Positions 1-7,608 of a DNA stretch of 64,000 bases are shown one piece after another. The DNA lies in assembly GCF_002234595.1 (NCBI RefSeq), contig NZ_NMUL01000058.1, forward strand, positions 1-64,000, written 5' to 3'. A program made the translations under genes and the position numbers. Numbering within the stretch: position 1 is the stretch's first letter; every line of letters starts with the position of its first letter. The notes below the pieces were generated by a model. The model made no database searches. It was not told the origin of the DNA and worked only from the letters and a program-made list of their open reading frames with translations. The DNA is from Amycolatopsis vastitatis (GTDB lineage Bacteria > Actinomycetota > Actinomycetes > Mycobacteriales > Pseudonocardiaceae).

Positions 1-79
1 ACTTGCGGCAGAACCGCGCGATGTTGATGTCTTCGCCGGCGGCGGCGCGGGCGACCGCGGCGACGAACTCAGGATCCAT
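1..79 (-). CDS. IS481-like transposase, N-terminal fragment cut by the window edge
   Basis: Only 26 codons are visible, starting at the ATG whose complement is 77-79. The peptide begins MDPEFVAAVARAAAGEDINI and continues into an ARFCRK segment. This resembles the start of the helix-turn-helix that opens IS481/IS3-type transposases, which bind the element ends and catalyse its movement. The identification rests as much on the doubled terminal repeat just upstream (153-196) as on the short peptide. No catalytic DDE residues are in the window, so whether the element is intact cannot be judged. Confidence 0.5.
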   Translation of the reverse strand, partial: MDPEFVAAVARAAAGEDINIARFCRK

Positions 80-152
80 CGAAAACCCTGCTCTGCCCAT
101 CGCCGCATGATCACCACAACACCGCTGGTCACCATGCTGACAGGCCGGTCAG

Positions 153-196
153 TGTTCACGATGTCCTGAAACATCAACTGTTCACGATGTCCTGAA
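153..196 (+). repeat. Two direct 18-bp repeats at an IS end
   Basis: TGTTCACGATGTCCTGAA occurs at 153-170 and again, identical, at 179-196, with an 8-bp spacer (period 26). The pair lies upstream of the leftward transposase start and is taken as the transposase-binding part of the insertion-sequence terminus. Confidence 0.75.
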
Positions 197-211
197 CTCA
201 AGCACAGTGTT

Positions 212-1228
212 CTAACACTGTTTCTCACTCACGACCGGCCCGGAGCTTGCGGAGGGCGTGAACTCCAGTGCCGTCCGCCCGTCCGACACCGCTGTCGTGG
301 TGCGGAGGGTGAGGCCGCTTTCCGCTGCCAGGGCGGTCAGCTCGTCGACGGTCCGTTCGCGGCCCGCGAAGCACATCAGCATGAACAGGTCGATCGCCGT
401 GTCGGAACCCTGGTTCCGCACCGGCTCGAGCACCACCACCGCGGCGTCCGGCGCCGCGGCCTCCCGGCACCTCGCGAGGATCCGGCGGGCGTGGTCGTCG
501 TCCCAGTCGTGCACGATGTCCGACAGCAGGTACGCGTCCGCTCCCGGCGGCAGCGGGTCGAAGAAGCTGCCCGCCACCGCGCCCGCCCGGTCCGCGAGCC
601 CGGCGGCCGCGAGCCGCTCGGTGGCCTCCGCGGCCGACGGCGCCAGGTCCAGTACCTCGCCGCGCAGACCCTGGTGGGCGCGCAGGATCGCTTCGAGCAA
701 CGTCCCGTTGCCGCCGCCGACGTCGAGGATCCGGGGGAAGCGACCCCAGTCGAACCGGGCGGCGATCTGCGGGGCGTGGTCCCGGAAGCGCCAGCGCATC
801 TGGGCGTCGAACGAGCGCCGCAGCGCCGGGTCGGCGTCGATGTCCGCCCAGAACCCGCGTCCGTACCGCCGCTCGTAGGCGGGCGTGCCGGTGGTGATCG
901 TCTCCAGCAGGTCGGCGAAGGCCAGTTCCGCGCGCCCGCCCGCGCACCGGATGTCGAGCAGCGGCTTGATGCCCGCCGGGTGGTCTCCGGCCAGCTGCGC
1001 GCCGAGGTCCGTGGGCCGGTAACGGCCGGACTCGGCGGCGAAGACACCGACCGCCACCAGGTGGTCGAGCAGGCACCGCAGCGCCGGGGCGGCGGTGCCG
1101 GTCGCGGCGGCGAGTGCTTCCGCGGTCGCGCCCGCAGGGCCCGCGTGGTCCACGAGATCGAGCGTCGCGGCCACCCGGATGGCCATCGGGGTGGCCAGGC
1201 CGGCCATGGCGAGGATCGAGGGAGTCAC
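212..1228 (-). CDS. SAM-dependent O-methyltransferase (polyketide/caffeate type)
   Basis: The protein (338 aa) has the layout of small-molecule O-methyltransferases. A winged-helix dimerisation domain comes first (ATPMAIRVAATLDL, then a PALRCLLDHLVAVGVF helix). The SAM-binding domain follows, with ILDVGGGNGT as motif I, then LLSDIVHDWDDD and AVVVLEPV. The acceptor substrate is not predictable, and no biosynthetic cluster surrounds it. I chose the GTG at 1228 because family members start just before the conserved TP.A.RVAATL segment; an ATG at 1207 is the alternative, and neither has a strong ribosome binding site. The open frame runs on upstream to 1816, but that part is antisense to the XRE gene. 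The last residues, after EFTPSA, look like an extra tail and end next to the IS terminus, so the natural C-terminus may have been altered there. Confidence 0.85.
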   Translation of the reverse strand: MTPSILAMAGLATPMAIRVAATLDLVDHAGPAGATAEALAAATGTAAPALRCLLDHLVAVGVFAAESGRYRPTDLGAQLAGDHPAGIKPLLDIRCAGGRAELAFADLLETITTGTPAYERRYGRGFWADIDADPALRRSFDAQMRWRFRDHAPQIAARFDWGRFPRILDVGGGNGTLLEAILRAHQGLRGEVLDLAPSAAEATERLAAAGLADRAGAVAGSFFDPLPPGADAYLLSDIVHDWDDDHARRILARCREAAAPDAAVVVLEPVRNQGSDTAIDLFMLMCFAGRERTVDELTALAAESGLTLRTTTAVSDGRTALEFTPSASSGPVVSEKQC

Positions 1229-1349
1229 TCGCCCGAGGTTAACGAGGGCGGCTGGTTCCTCGTAGCGCTTATCGGGTCGTGTGCGCGCCGCGGACCGCGT
1301 GGCATCATGACGCTGGCTCGATCGGCGAACCGAACGGAAGGCGGGACTG

Positions 1350-1973
1350 ATGGACGCTTTACCGAACGACGCCGAGGGTCGCCACCCCTCGATCCGGGAC
1401 ATGCTGGCGGTGAACCTCCGGGCGGCCCGCTCGGCCCGGGGCCTGTCGCTGTCCGAACTGGCGCGGCGGTCGGGGATCGGCAAGGCGACCCTGTCCCAGC
1501 TGGAAGCGGGCGCCGGCAACCCGACGATCGAGACCGTGTTCAGCCTGTCCAGGGTCCTCGAGGTGGCCATCTCCGACCTGCTCGACCACCGGCCCCGCGG
1601 CGGCCTGACCGTCGTGCGCGCGGCGGAGGTCGAGGTGCTCCGCGGCGAAGGCGTCGACCTGCGCCCGCTGCGCCGGATCGAAGCCGAGAACAGCGTCTTC
1701 GAGGTGTACGACCAGGTGGTCCGCGGGGACGCGCCGCAGCGGTCGCAGGGGCACGTCGGCGTCGAGCACACCGTCGTGCAGACCGGCGGGCTGCGGGTCG
1801 AGGTGGCGGGCCGCACGGTGGACCTCGGGCCCGGCGACTACGTCGCGTTCGACGCCCGCGAGCCGCACAGCTACACCGCGCTGGCCGCTCCCGTGCACTC
1901 GGTGCTGCTGCTGCAGTACCGCGCGGACGAGCGGCTCGACGGCAGGCCGCACCCCGTCCTGGTGGAGGATTGA
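1350..1973 (+). CDS. XRE-family regulator with C-terminal cupin domain
   Basis: This 207-aa protein has an N-terminal helix-turn-helix of the Cro/XRE type (about residues 20-78, core LSLSELARRSGIGKATLSQ). A small cupin barrel follows (about 130-195, with His140, His173 and the turn DLGPGDYVAF). Proteins with this plan usually sense a small metabolite through the cupin and control the adjacent catabolic genes. It is divergent from the methyltransferase and lies 52 bp before the hydroxyproline operon on the same strand, so it is the likely local regulator of that operon. CCGAACG motifs sit just upstream (about 1331) and inside its first codons (1360-1368). They match half of the palindrome before the next gene, which suggests autoregulation. 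Confidence 0.9.
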   Translation: MDALPNDAEGRHPSIRDMLAVNLRAARSARGLSLSELARRSGIGKATLSQLEAGAGNPTIETVFSLSRVLEVAISDLLDHRPRGGLTVVRAAEVEVLRGEGVDLRPLRRIEAENSVFEVYDQVVRGDAPQRSQGHVGVEHTVVQTGGLRVEVAGRTVDLGPGDYVAFDAREPHSYTALAAPVHSVLLLQYRADERLDGRPHPVLVED

Positions 1974-1996
1974 CACCCTTCGCGACGGAGACCTAT

Positions 1997-2014
1997 CGTT
2001 CGCTATACCGAACG
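1997..2014. promoter_or_regulatory. Candidate operator of the XRE-cupin regulator
   Basis: CGTTCGCTATACCGAACG is an inverted repeat (CGTTCG/CGAACG around a 6-bp AT-rich centre). It ends 11 bp before the ATG of the hydroxyproline operon and overlaps the expected promoter/ribosome binding region. Half-site copies occur at the start of the XRE gene. Binding by that regulator is an inference. Confidence 0.5.
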
Positions 2015-2025
2015 CTGGAGGGTCG

Positions 2026-3192
2026 ATGAACCGAACGCGGGTGGTGGTGATCGGCGCCGGCATCGTCGGCGCCGCGTGCGCGCGTGAGCTCGCCTCGGCC
2101 GGCTTCGACGTCGTGGTCATCGACCGCGGCCGGCCGGCGGGCGGCACCACCTCGCACGGTGAGGGCAACGTCCTGGTCTCGGACAAGGGACCGGGCGCCG
2201 AGCTCGCGCTCGCGCAGCTGTCGGCCCGGCTGTGGCCGCGGCTGCTGGCCGAGATCGCCGACGCCGATCCGCGCGCGGCGGCCGCGACGGAGTACGACGC
2301 CAAAGGCGGCATCGTCGTCGCCACCACGGAAGCCGGGGCAAGCGCGCTCACCGCGTTCGCCGCCGGGCAGGCCGCGGCGGGCGTCCGTGCCGAACCGCTG
2401 TCCGCGGCGGAGGTCGCGGCGGCCGAACCCGCGCTGACCCGGGAGGTGACCGCGGCCGTCCGCTACCCGGACGACGCGCAGGTGCAGCCGGCCGGCGCGG
2501 CACTGGCCCTGCTGGGTTCGGCGCTCGCCAACGGCGCCCGGCTGCGGACGGACACCGAAGTGACCGGCGCGGTCGTCCGCGCGGACCGGCTCACCGGCGT
2601 CCGCGTCCCCGGCGAAGTGGTCGAGGCGGACGTCGTCGTGAACGCGGCGGGCCCCTGGTCCGGGCTCGTTTCGGCCCGGCTGGGTGCCCCGATCGCCGTC
2701 CGGCCCCGGCGCGGCGAGGTGCTGGTGACCACGCCGATGCCCGGCGTGGTGCGCCACAAGGTCTACGACGCCGACTACGTCGGGGCGGTCGGGACCGGCA
2801 GCGGCGAGCTGCAGACGTCCGCGGTGGTGGAGTCGACGCGGGGCGGCACCGTGCTGATCGGCTCGTCGCGCCGCCGGGTGGGCTTCGACGACGCGATCCG
2901 GCCCGAGGTGCTGGGCGCCATCGCGGCGAAGGCCCTCCGCCTGTTCCCGGCTCTGGCCGACGCCGCGGTGATGCGGGCCTACGGCGGCTTCCGGCCGTAC
3001 GTCGACGATCACCTCCCGGTGCTGGGCGAGGACCCGCGGCTGGAAAACCTCTGGCACGCGACCGGTCACGAGGGCGCGGGGATCGGCTTGAGCGTCGGCA
3101 CCGCGCGGCTGCTGCGTGAACTGCTCACCGGGCAGGAGCCGTCGATGCCGGTCGGGGAGTTCACGGTGGACCGTCCGGCGGTGGTGGCATGA
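2026..3192 (+). CDS. FAD-dependent D-amino acid (D-hydroxyproline) dehydrogenase, catalytic subunit
   Basis: The protein (388 aa) has a DAO/GlyOx-type fold. Its N-terminal FAD-binding motif VVVIGAGIVGAACA has the glycines at residues 10, 12 and 15, and a C-terminal GHEGAGIGLS segment is typical of DadA/ThiO-like oxidases. In hydroxyproline-degrading bacteria a dehydrogenase of this type oxidises cis-4-hydroxy-D-proline to 1-pyrroline-4-hydroxy-2-carboxylate and works with two small electron-transfer partners. Those partners are encoded directly downstream here. The ATG at 2026 follows a good GGAGGG ribosome binding site. The stop overlaps the next start (ATGA), indicating translational coupling. 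Substrate is inferred from the operon, not from the sequence alone. Confidence 0.85.
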   Translation: MNRTRVVVIGAGIVGAACARELASAGFDVVVIDRGRPAGGTTSHGEGNVLVSDKGPGAELALAQLSARLWPRLLAEIADADPRAAAATEYDAKGGIVVATTEAGASALTAFAAGQAAAGVRAEPLSAAEVAAAEPALTREVTAAVRYPDDAQVQPAGAALALLGSALANGARLRTDTEVTGAVVRADRLTGVRVPGEVVEADVVVNAAGPWSGLVSARLGAPIAVRPRRGEVLVTTPMPGVVRHKVYDADYVGAVGTGSGELQTSAVVESTRGGTVLIGSSRRRVGFDDAIRPEVLGAIAAKALRLFPALADAAVMRAYGGFRPYVDDHLPVLGEDPRLENLWHATGHEGAGIGLSVGTARLLRELLTGQEPSMPVGEFTVDRPAVVA

Positions 3193-3446
3193 ACCCGATC
3201 GAGATCACCGTCGACGGCGAAACCGTGGCGGGCGTCGCGGGCCGCACGATCGCCGGCGTGCTGCTGGCGTCCGGGCGGATGTCGTGGCGCACCACGCGGT
3301 CCGGCGCGCCGCGGGGCGTGTTCTGCGGGATCGGCGCCTGTTTCGACTGCCTGGTCACCGTGAACGGCGTGCCCGACGTCCGGGCCTGCCGCCGCCGCGC
3401 CGCCGACGGCGACGAGATCCGGACCCAGACCCGGGAGAACACATGA
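3189..3446 (+). CDS. (2Fe-2S)-binding small subunit of the D-hydroxyproline dehydrogenase
   Basis: An 85-aa ferredoxin-like protein with a plant-type [2Fe-2S] cysteine set: Cys46, Cys51, Cys54 (FCGIGACFDC) and Cys67. Proteins of this size and motif are the gamma-like subunit of multi-component hydroxyproline and opine/octopine-type dehydrogenases, passing electrons between the flavin subunits. It overlaps the preceding and following genes by 4 bp (ATGA at each junction), so the three subunits are probably made in equal amounts. Confidence 0.9.
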   Translation: MNPIEITVDGETVAGVAGRTIAGVLLASGRMSWRTTRSGAPRGVFCGIGACFDCLVTVNGVPDVRACRRRAADGDEIRTQTRENT

Positions 3447-4738
3447 CACGGGTCGTCGTCGTCGGCGCGGGACCCGCGGGGCTCGCGGCCGCCGAGCACG
3501 CGCTGCGCGCCGGGGCCGACGTCACCGTCCTGGACCAGGCGGACGCGCCGGGCGGCCAGTACCACCGGACGCTGCCGGGGGCGCGGCACGGCTTCGAGGC
3601 GCTGCTGAGCCGGTGCACGTGGTGGCCCGAGAGCACGGTCTGGGCCCTGGACGGCAAGCGCGTCCACGTCCTGCGCGGCCCGGCCGACGGCACCGGGCGG
3701 CGGCGTCACGTCCTCGAACCCGACGCGCTGGTCCTCGCCACCGGTGCCCACGACCGGGTCCTGCCGTTCCCCGGCTGGCAGCTGCCCGGCGTCTTCACCG
3801 CGGGCGCCGCGCAGGCGCTGGCCAAGGGGGAGCGGGTGGCCGTCGGACGGCGGGTGCTCGTCGCCGGCGCCGGGCCGTTCCTGCTGCCGGTCGCCGAATC
3901 GCTGCTGGACGTCGGCGCCGGCGTGCTCGCGGTGCTGGAGGCGAACCCCGTCTCGACTGTCCTCAAAGGATGGTCGTGGCGCGCGGCCGCGCACGTCGGC
4001 AAGACGGGCGAGCTGGTCCGCTACGCCGGCACGCTGGCCCGGCACCGCGTGCCGTACCGCATGGGGCGCACCGTCGTCGAAGCCCGCGGCGACGACCGGG
4101 TCCGCGAAGTCGTCACCGCCCGCGTCCGCGCGGACTGGTCGGTCGTCCCCGGCACCGAACGGACCTACGAGGCCGACGCCGTCTGCGTCGGGCACGGCTT
4201 CGTGCCGCAGCCCGAACTCGCCGTCGCGGCCGGCTGCGCGCTCGACGGCGGGTTCGTCCGGGTCGCCGACGACCAGCGCACCAGCGTTCCCGGAGTCTTC
4301 TCCGCCGGCGAGATCACCGGCATCGGCGGCGCGGTGACCGCAGCGGCGGAAGGCGCCGTCGCCGGCTGCGTCGCGGCGGGCGGCCGCCCCGGTCGCGCCC
4401 TGCTCCGCGCGCGCGACCGGGCCCGCGCGTTCGCCGGACGGCTCGCCGCCGCCCACCCGATCGGCGCGGCCTGGCCCGGCTGGCTGCACGAGGACACGAT
4501 CGTCTGCCGCTGCGAGGAAACCACCTACGGCGACCTGAAAAGCGCCGCCACCGACCCGGCCGCGCCGGGCCCGCACGCGCTCAAGCTCGGCACCCGCGCC
4601 GGGCTCGGTCCCTGCCAGGGCCGGATGTGCGGGCCTGCCGTCGCCGACCTCTGCGGGGGCGCCGAGCGGCACCACCGTCCGATCGCCCAGCCGATCCGGC
4701 TGGGCGAGCTCGCCGATCCCAAGGAGACCGACGCATGA
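3443..4738 (+). CDS. NAD(P)/FAD-dependent oxidoreductase subunit with C-terminal BFD-like [2Fe-2S] domain
   Basis: This 431-aa protein has two Rossmann motifs (VVVVGAGPAGLAAAE near the N-terminus and VLVAGAGPFLLPVAE near residue 145). A C-terminal cysteine region contains Cys355 and Cys357 (CRCEE) and Cys391 and Cys396 (GPCQGRMC), which fits the BFD-like iron-sulfur domain. It resembles the alpha subunit of D-hydroxyproline, opine and hydrogen-cyanide-synthase-type dehydrogenases. It is the third subunit of the enzyme encoded from 2026. ATGA overlaps join it to both neighbours. Confidence 0.9.
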   Translation: MTRVVVVGAGPAGLAAAEHALRAGADVTVLDQADAPGGQYHRTLPGARHGFEALLSRCTWWPESTVWALDGKRVHVLRGPADGTGRRRHVLEPDALVLATGAHDRVLPFPGWQLPGVFTAGAAQALAKGERVAVGRRVLVAGAGPFLLPVAESLLDVGAGVLAVLEANPVSTVLKGWSWRAAAHVGKTGELVRYAGTLARHRVPYRMGRTVVEARGDDRVREVVTARVRADWSVVPGTERTYEADAVCVGHGFVPQPELAVAAGCALDGGFVRVADDQRTSVPGVFSAGEITGIGGAVTAAAEGAVAGCVAAGGRPGRALLRARDRARAFAGRLAAAHPIGAAWPGWLHEDTIVCRCEETTYGDLKSAATDPAAPGPHALKLGTRAGLGPCQGRMCGPAVADLCGGAERHHRPIAQPIRLGELADPKETDA

Positions 4739-5646
4739 GTACCCGCGACCTCGGTGGCGTGGTCGTCGCCGCCGCTTTGCCCTACCGGGCCGACGATACC
4801 GCGCCGGCCGGGCTGGCCGTCGACTACGACACCTACGCCGAGCACTGCCGGTGGCTCGTCGACAACGGCTGCCGCGGGGTCGGCCCGAACGGTTCCCTCG
4901 GCGAGTACTCCTCGCTCACCGACGACGAGCGCCGCCGCGTCGCGCGGACCGCGATCGAGGCCGTCGGGAGCGACGGGATCGTCGTCGTCGGCGTCCACGG
5001 CCCCGGTGCGCACCAGGCCCGGTACTGGGCCGAGGCGGCGGCCGAGGACGGCGCGCACGGCGTGCTCTGCCTCCCGCCGACGCTCTACCGCGCCAACCGC
5101 GGCGAAGTCCTCGCCCACTTCGAAGCGGTCGCCTCCGCCGGGCTGCCGGTGATGGTCTACAACAACCCGTTCGACACCAAGGTCGACCTCACGCCCGACC
5201 TGCTGGCCGAGATCGCGCAGATCGACAACGTCGTGGCCGTCAAGGAGTTCTCCGGCGACGTCCGGCGCGTGCTGGAGATCCGCGAGCGGGCGCCCGGGCT
5301 GGCCGTGATCGGCGGCGCCGACGACGTCGTCCTGGAAAGCCTGCTGATGGGCGCCACCGGCTGGTTCGCCGGGTTCCCCAACGTGTTCCCGGCCGAGTCG
5401 GCGCGCCTGTTCGAGCTGGCCACAGCGGGCAAGCTCGACGAAGCCCGCGCGCTGTACGAGCCGCTGGTGGCCGCGTTCCGCTGGGACTCGCGCACCGAGT
5501 TCGTCCAGGCCATCAAGCTCGGCATGGACATGGTCGGCCGCCGCGGCGGGCCGTGCCGCCCGCCGCGGGGCCCGCTTTCGGAAGCCCAGCGCGAGCAGGT
5601 CCGCGCCGACATGGCCCGCGCGCTCGCGGCGCTGGGGGTGGCGTAG
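4735..5646 (+). CDS. Dihydrodipicolinate synthase-family deaminase (1-pyrroline-4-hydroxy-2-carboxylate deaminase)
   Basis: This 303-aa class I aldolase-fold protein has the DapA-family active site: Tyr142 (VMVYNNP) and the Schiff-base Lys170 (VVAVKEFSGD), 28 residues apart as in E. coli DapA. In hydroxyproline catabolism a member of this family deaminates 1-pyrroline-4-hydroxy-2-carboxylate to 2-oxoglutarate semialdehyde. That role is inferred from its place between the dehydrogenase and epimerase genes. The start overlaps the previous stop (ATGA) and the TAG stop is followed immediately by the GTG of the next gene. Confidence 0.87.
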   Translation: MSTRDLGGVVVAAALPYRADDTAPAGLAVDYDTYAEHCRWLVDNGCRGVGPNGSLGEYSSLTDDERRRVARTAIEAVGSDGIVVVGVHGPGAHQARYWAEAAAEDGAHGVLCLPPTLYRANRGEVLAHFEAVASAGLPVMVYNNPFDTKVDLTPDLLAEIAQIDNVVAVKEFSGDVRRVLEIRERAPGLAVIGGADDVVLESLLMGATGWFAGFPNVFPAESARLFELATAGKLDEARALYEPLVAAFRWDSRTEFVQAIKLGMDMVGRRGGPCRPPRGPLSEAQREQVRADMARALAALGVA

Positions 5647-6648
5647 GTGCGGTCCTCACGCGCGATCACGGCGGTCGATTCGCACACCGAAGGCATGCCG
5701 ACCCGGGTGGTGACCGGCGGGGTGGGCCCGATCCCCGGTGCCACGATGGCCGAGCGCCGCAGGTACTTCATGGCGAACCTGGACCACCTCCGGCAGTTCC
5801 TGATGAACGAGCCCCGCGGCCACTCGGCGATGAGCGGCGCGATCCTGCAGCCGCCCTGCCGGGAGGACGCCGACTGGGGTGTCGTCTACATCGAGGTGTC
5901 CGGCTGCCTGCCGATGTGCGGCCACGGCACGATCGGCGTGGCCACGGTGCTGGTGGAGACCGGCATGGTCGAGGTGACCGAGCCGACGACGGTGGTGCGC
6001 CTGGACACCCCGGCCGGGCTGGTGCACGCCGAGGTCTCCGTCCGGGACGGGCGGGCCGAACGGGTCAAGCTGCGCAACGTCGCGTCGTTCCTCGCCGAGC
6101 GCGACGCCGTGGTGGACGTGCCCGGTTTCGGCGAGGTCCGCTACGACCTCGCCTACGGCGGCAACTTCTACGCCATCCTCGAACTGTCCCAAGTGGACAT
6201 CCCGTTCGACCGGGCGGAGAAGGACCGGATTCTCGCGGCGGGCCTGAAGATCATGGCCGCGATCAACGAGCAGCGGCCGCCGAAGCACCCGGCCGACCCG
6301 CTGATCGGCGGGTGCAAGCACGTCCAGTTCCTCGCGCCGGGTTCGGACGCGCGCGCGTCGCGGAATGCCATGGCGATCCACCCGGGCTGGTTCGACCGGT
6401 CGCCCTGCGGCACCGGCACGTCCGCCCGGATGGCCCAGCTGCACGCCCGCGGCGAGCTGCCGCTGCACACGCCGTTCGAGAACAGCTCGTTCATCGGCAC
6501 GACGTTCACGGGCGAGCTGGCCGGGGAGACGGAGGTGGGCGGGGTGCCCGCCGTGATCCCGGAGTTCTCCGGCCGCGCCTGGATCACCGGCACCGCGACC
6601 TACCTGCTCGACCCGGATGATCCGTTCCCGGCGGGTTTCGTGCTTTGA
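5647..6648 (+). CDS. Proline racemase-family 4-hydroxyproline 2-epimerase
   Basis: A 333-aa member of the proline racemase/DapF superfamily. Both catalytic cysteines are present: Cys91 in MCGHGTIG and Cys254 in CGTGTSA. The N-terminal DSHTEGMP substrate-loop motif is also present. Two cysteines indicate racemase/epimerase activity; the related trans-3-hydroxyproline dehydratases carry Thr at the second position. The enzyme would convert trans-4-hydroxy-L-proline to cis-4-hydroxy-D-proline, the first step of the pathway encoded here. The GTG start touches the preceding stop codon with no gap. The next pathway enzyme expected, 2-oxoglutarate semialdehyde dehydrogenase, is not in this operon. 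Confidence 0.92.
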   Translation: MRSSRAITAVDSHTEGMPTRVVTGGVGPIPGATMAERRRYFMANLDHLRQFLMNEPRGHSAMSGAILQPPCREDADWGVVYIEVSGCLPMCGHGTIGVATVLVETGMVEVTEPTTVVRLDTPAGLVHAEVSVRDGRAERVKLRNVASFLAERDAVVDVPGFGEVRYDLAYGGNFYAILELSQVDIPFDRAEKDRILAAGLKIMAAINEQRPPKHPADPLIGGCKHVQFLAPGSDARASRNAMAIHPGWFDRSPCGTGTSARMAQLHARGELPLHTPFENSSFIGTTFTGELAGETEVGGVPAVIPEFSGRAWITGTATYLLDPDDPFPAGFVL

Positions 6649-6665
6649 TCCGGTACTTTGGTGGC

Positions 6666-7454
6666 ATGGCCACCGTGCGCGCGCTGACGTCGTACCCGAT
6701 CAAGGAATGCGCCGGAGTCGTCCACGAGCGGGCCGAGGTGGGTCCGGCCGGGCTGACTCACGACCGGCTGTTCGCCGTGGTCGGGCCGGACGGCGAAACC
6801 GCCTGGCAGGGCGAGACGCCGTGGCTCGCGACGATCCGGAGCCGGTTGTCCGGCGACGGAGCGGAACTGGCGCTGAGCGCTCCCGGTGCCGGTGAGCTGG
6901 TGCTGGACGTGGCGGCGGACGGCCCGCTCATGCCGGTGGACGTGAACAAGTGGCCCGGGGCCGGGATCGACCAGGGCGACCGGGCGGCGGAATGGCTGTC
7001 CGGAGCGCTCGGCAGGCCGGTCCGCCTGGTCCGCGAGCCGGACCGGGCGAGCCGGGTCCGCGACGACGGCGACACCACGGCGCTCCTGATCCTCTCACTG
7101 TCCTCTTTGGACGGGTTGAACGAGCGGATCGCCGCGCGCGGAACGGAACGGGTCGCGATGAGCCGGTTCCGCCCCAACATCGTGATCGACGGCTGGCCCG
7201 AGCCGCACACCGAGGACCGGGTGGGCCGGATGACGATCGGCGGCACCGAAATCGGCTTCGGCGAGCTGGCGATCCGCTGCGCGGTCACCCTCGTCGACCA
7301 GGCGACCGGGGTGCGGGCGGGCCCGGAGCCGTTGCGCACCTTGGCCGACTACCGCCGCGAACCCGACGGCGTCAGCTTCGGCATGAAGGCGGCGGTGCTC
7401 GCCCCCGGCGAGATCGCCGTCGGCGACGAGGTCACGGTCACCGCCTGGCGCTGA
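6666..7454 (+). CDS. MOSC domain protein
   Basis: This 262-aa protein has an N-terminal MOSC beta-barrel (VRALTSYPIKECAGV) and a C-terminal MOSC domain (RFRPNIVIDG, then ELAIRCAVTLVDQATG with the conserved cysteine). MOSC proteins handle sulfur or molybdenum-cofactor chemistry, as in molybdenum cofactor sulfurases and mARC/YcbX enzymes. The ATG at 6666 is preferred because the MOSC domain begins right after it; a TTG at 6645 is the alternative. It lies 17 bp after the epimerase gene and may be co-transcribed, although no role in hydroxyproline breakdown is known to me. Confidence 0.85.
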   Translation: MATVRALTSYPIKECAGVVHERAEVGPAGLTHDRLFAVVGPDGETAWQGETPWLATIRSRLSGDGAELALSAPGAGELVLDVAADGPLMPVDVNKWPGAGIDQGDRAAEWLSGALGRPVRLVREPDRASRVRDDGDTTALLILSLSSLDGLNERIAARGTERVAMSRFRPNIVIDGWPEPHTEDRVGRMTIGGTEIGFGELAIRCAVTLVDQATGVRAGPEPLRTLADYRREPDGVSFGMKAAVLAPGEIAVGDEVTVTAWR

Positions 7455-7458
7455 CGCA

Positions 7459-7594
7459 CGTGATTCGAGGGTCAACTCGCGTGATCGAGGGGTCAACTCG
7501 CGTGATAGGAGGGTCGACACGGCGTTCCGGCCGTGTCGACCCTCTGATCACGCGTGTCGACTTCCTGATCACGCGTGTCGACCCTTTGGCCACG
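7459..7594. repeat. Palindromic array of 3 + 3 inverted 21-bp units
   Basis: Three 21-bp units (7459-7479, 7480-7500, 7501-7521; consensus CGTGAT..GAGGGTC.AC.CG) are followed by a 10-bp loop (7522-7531). Three units in inverted orientation then follow (7532-7552, 7553-7573, 7574-7594; CGTGTCGACC..CTGATCACG). The inner pair is a near-perfect stem. It fills the gap between two convergent genes, so it probably acts at least as a bidirectional terminator. Confidence 0.9.
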
Positions 7595-7608
7595 TGCGGC
7601 GGAGGTGT

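Larger units (their letters stand above)
1..200. mobile_element. Outer end of an IS481-like insertion sequence, continuing past the left edge
   Basis: This segment holds the first codons of a leftward-reading transposase-like gene and, upstream of it, two copies of an 18-bp sequence. A doubled short repeat just outside the start of the transposase gene is what I recall of IS481-type elements of actinomycetes, whose ends carry repeated TGTTCACGATGTCCTGA blocks. The exact tip cannot be fixed without the other end; it probably lies between 197 and 222. The 3' end of the neighbouring methyltransferase gene lies directly beside it. Confidence 0.65.

Noticed and set aside
1229..1816. N-terminal extension of the methyltransferase reading frame
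   Set aside because: It runs antisense through the XRE-cupin gene, and family members start near the TPMAIRVAATL segment.
212..1973. Methyltransferase plus regulator as part of a secondary-metabolite cluster
   Set aside because: No polyketide, NRPS, terpene or other biosynthetic core gene is nearby; the regulator fits the hydroxyproline operon better.
7459..7594. Possible CRISPR array
   Set aside because: Repeats are contiguous with no spacers and are arranged as an inverted repeat, and there are no cas genes.
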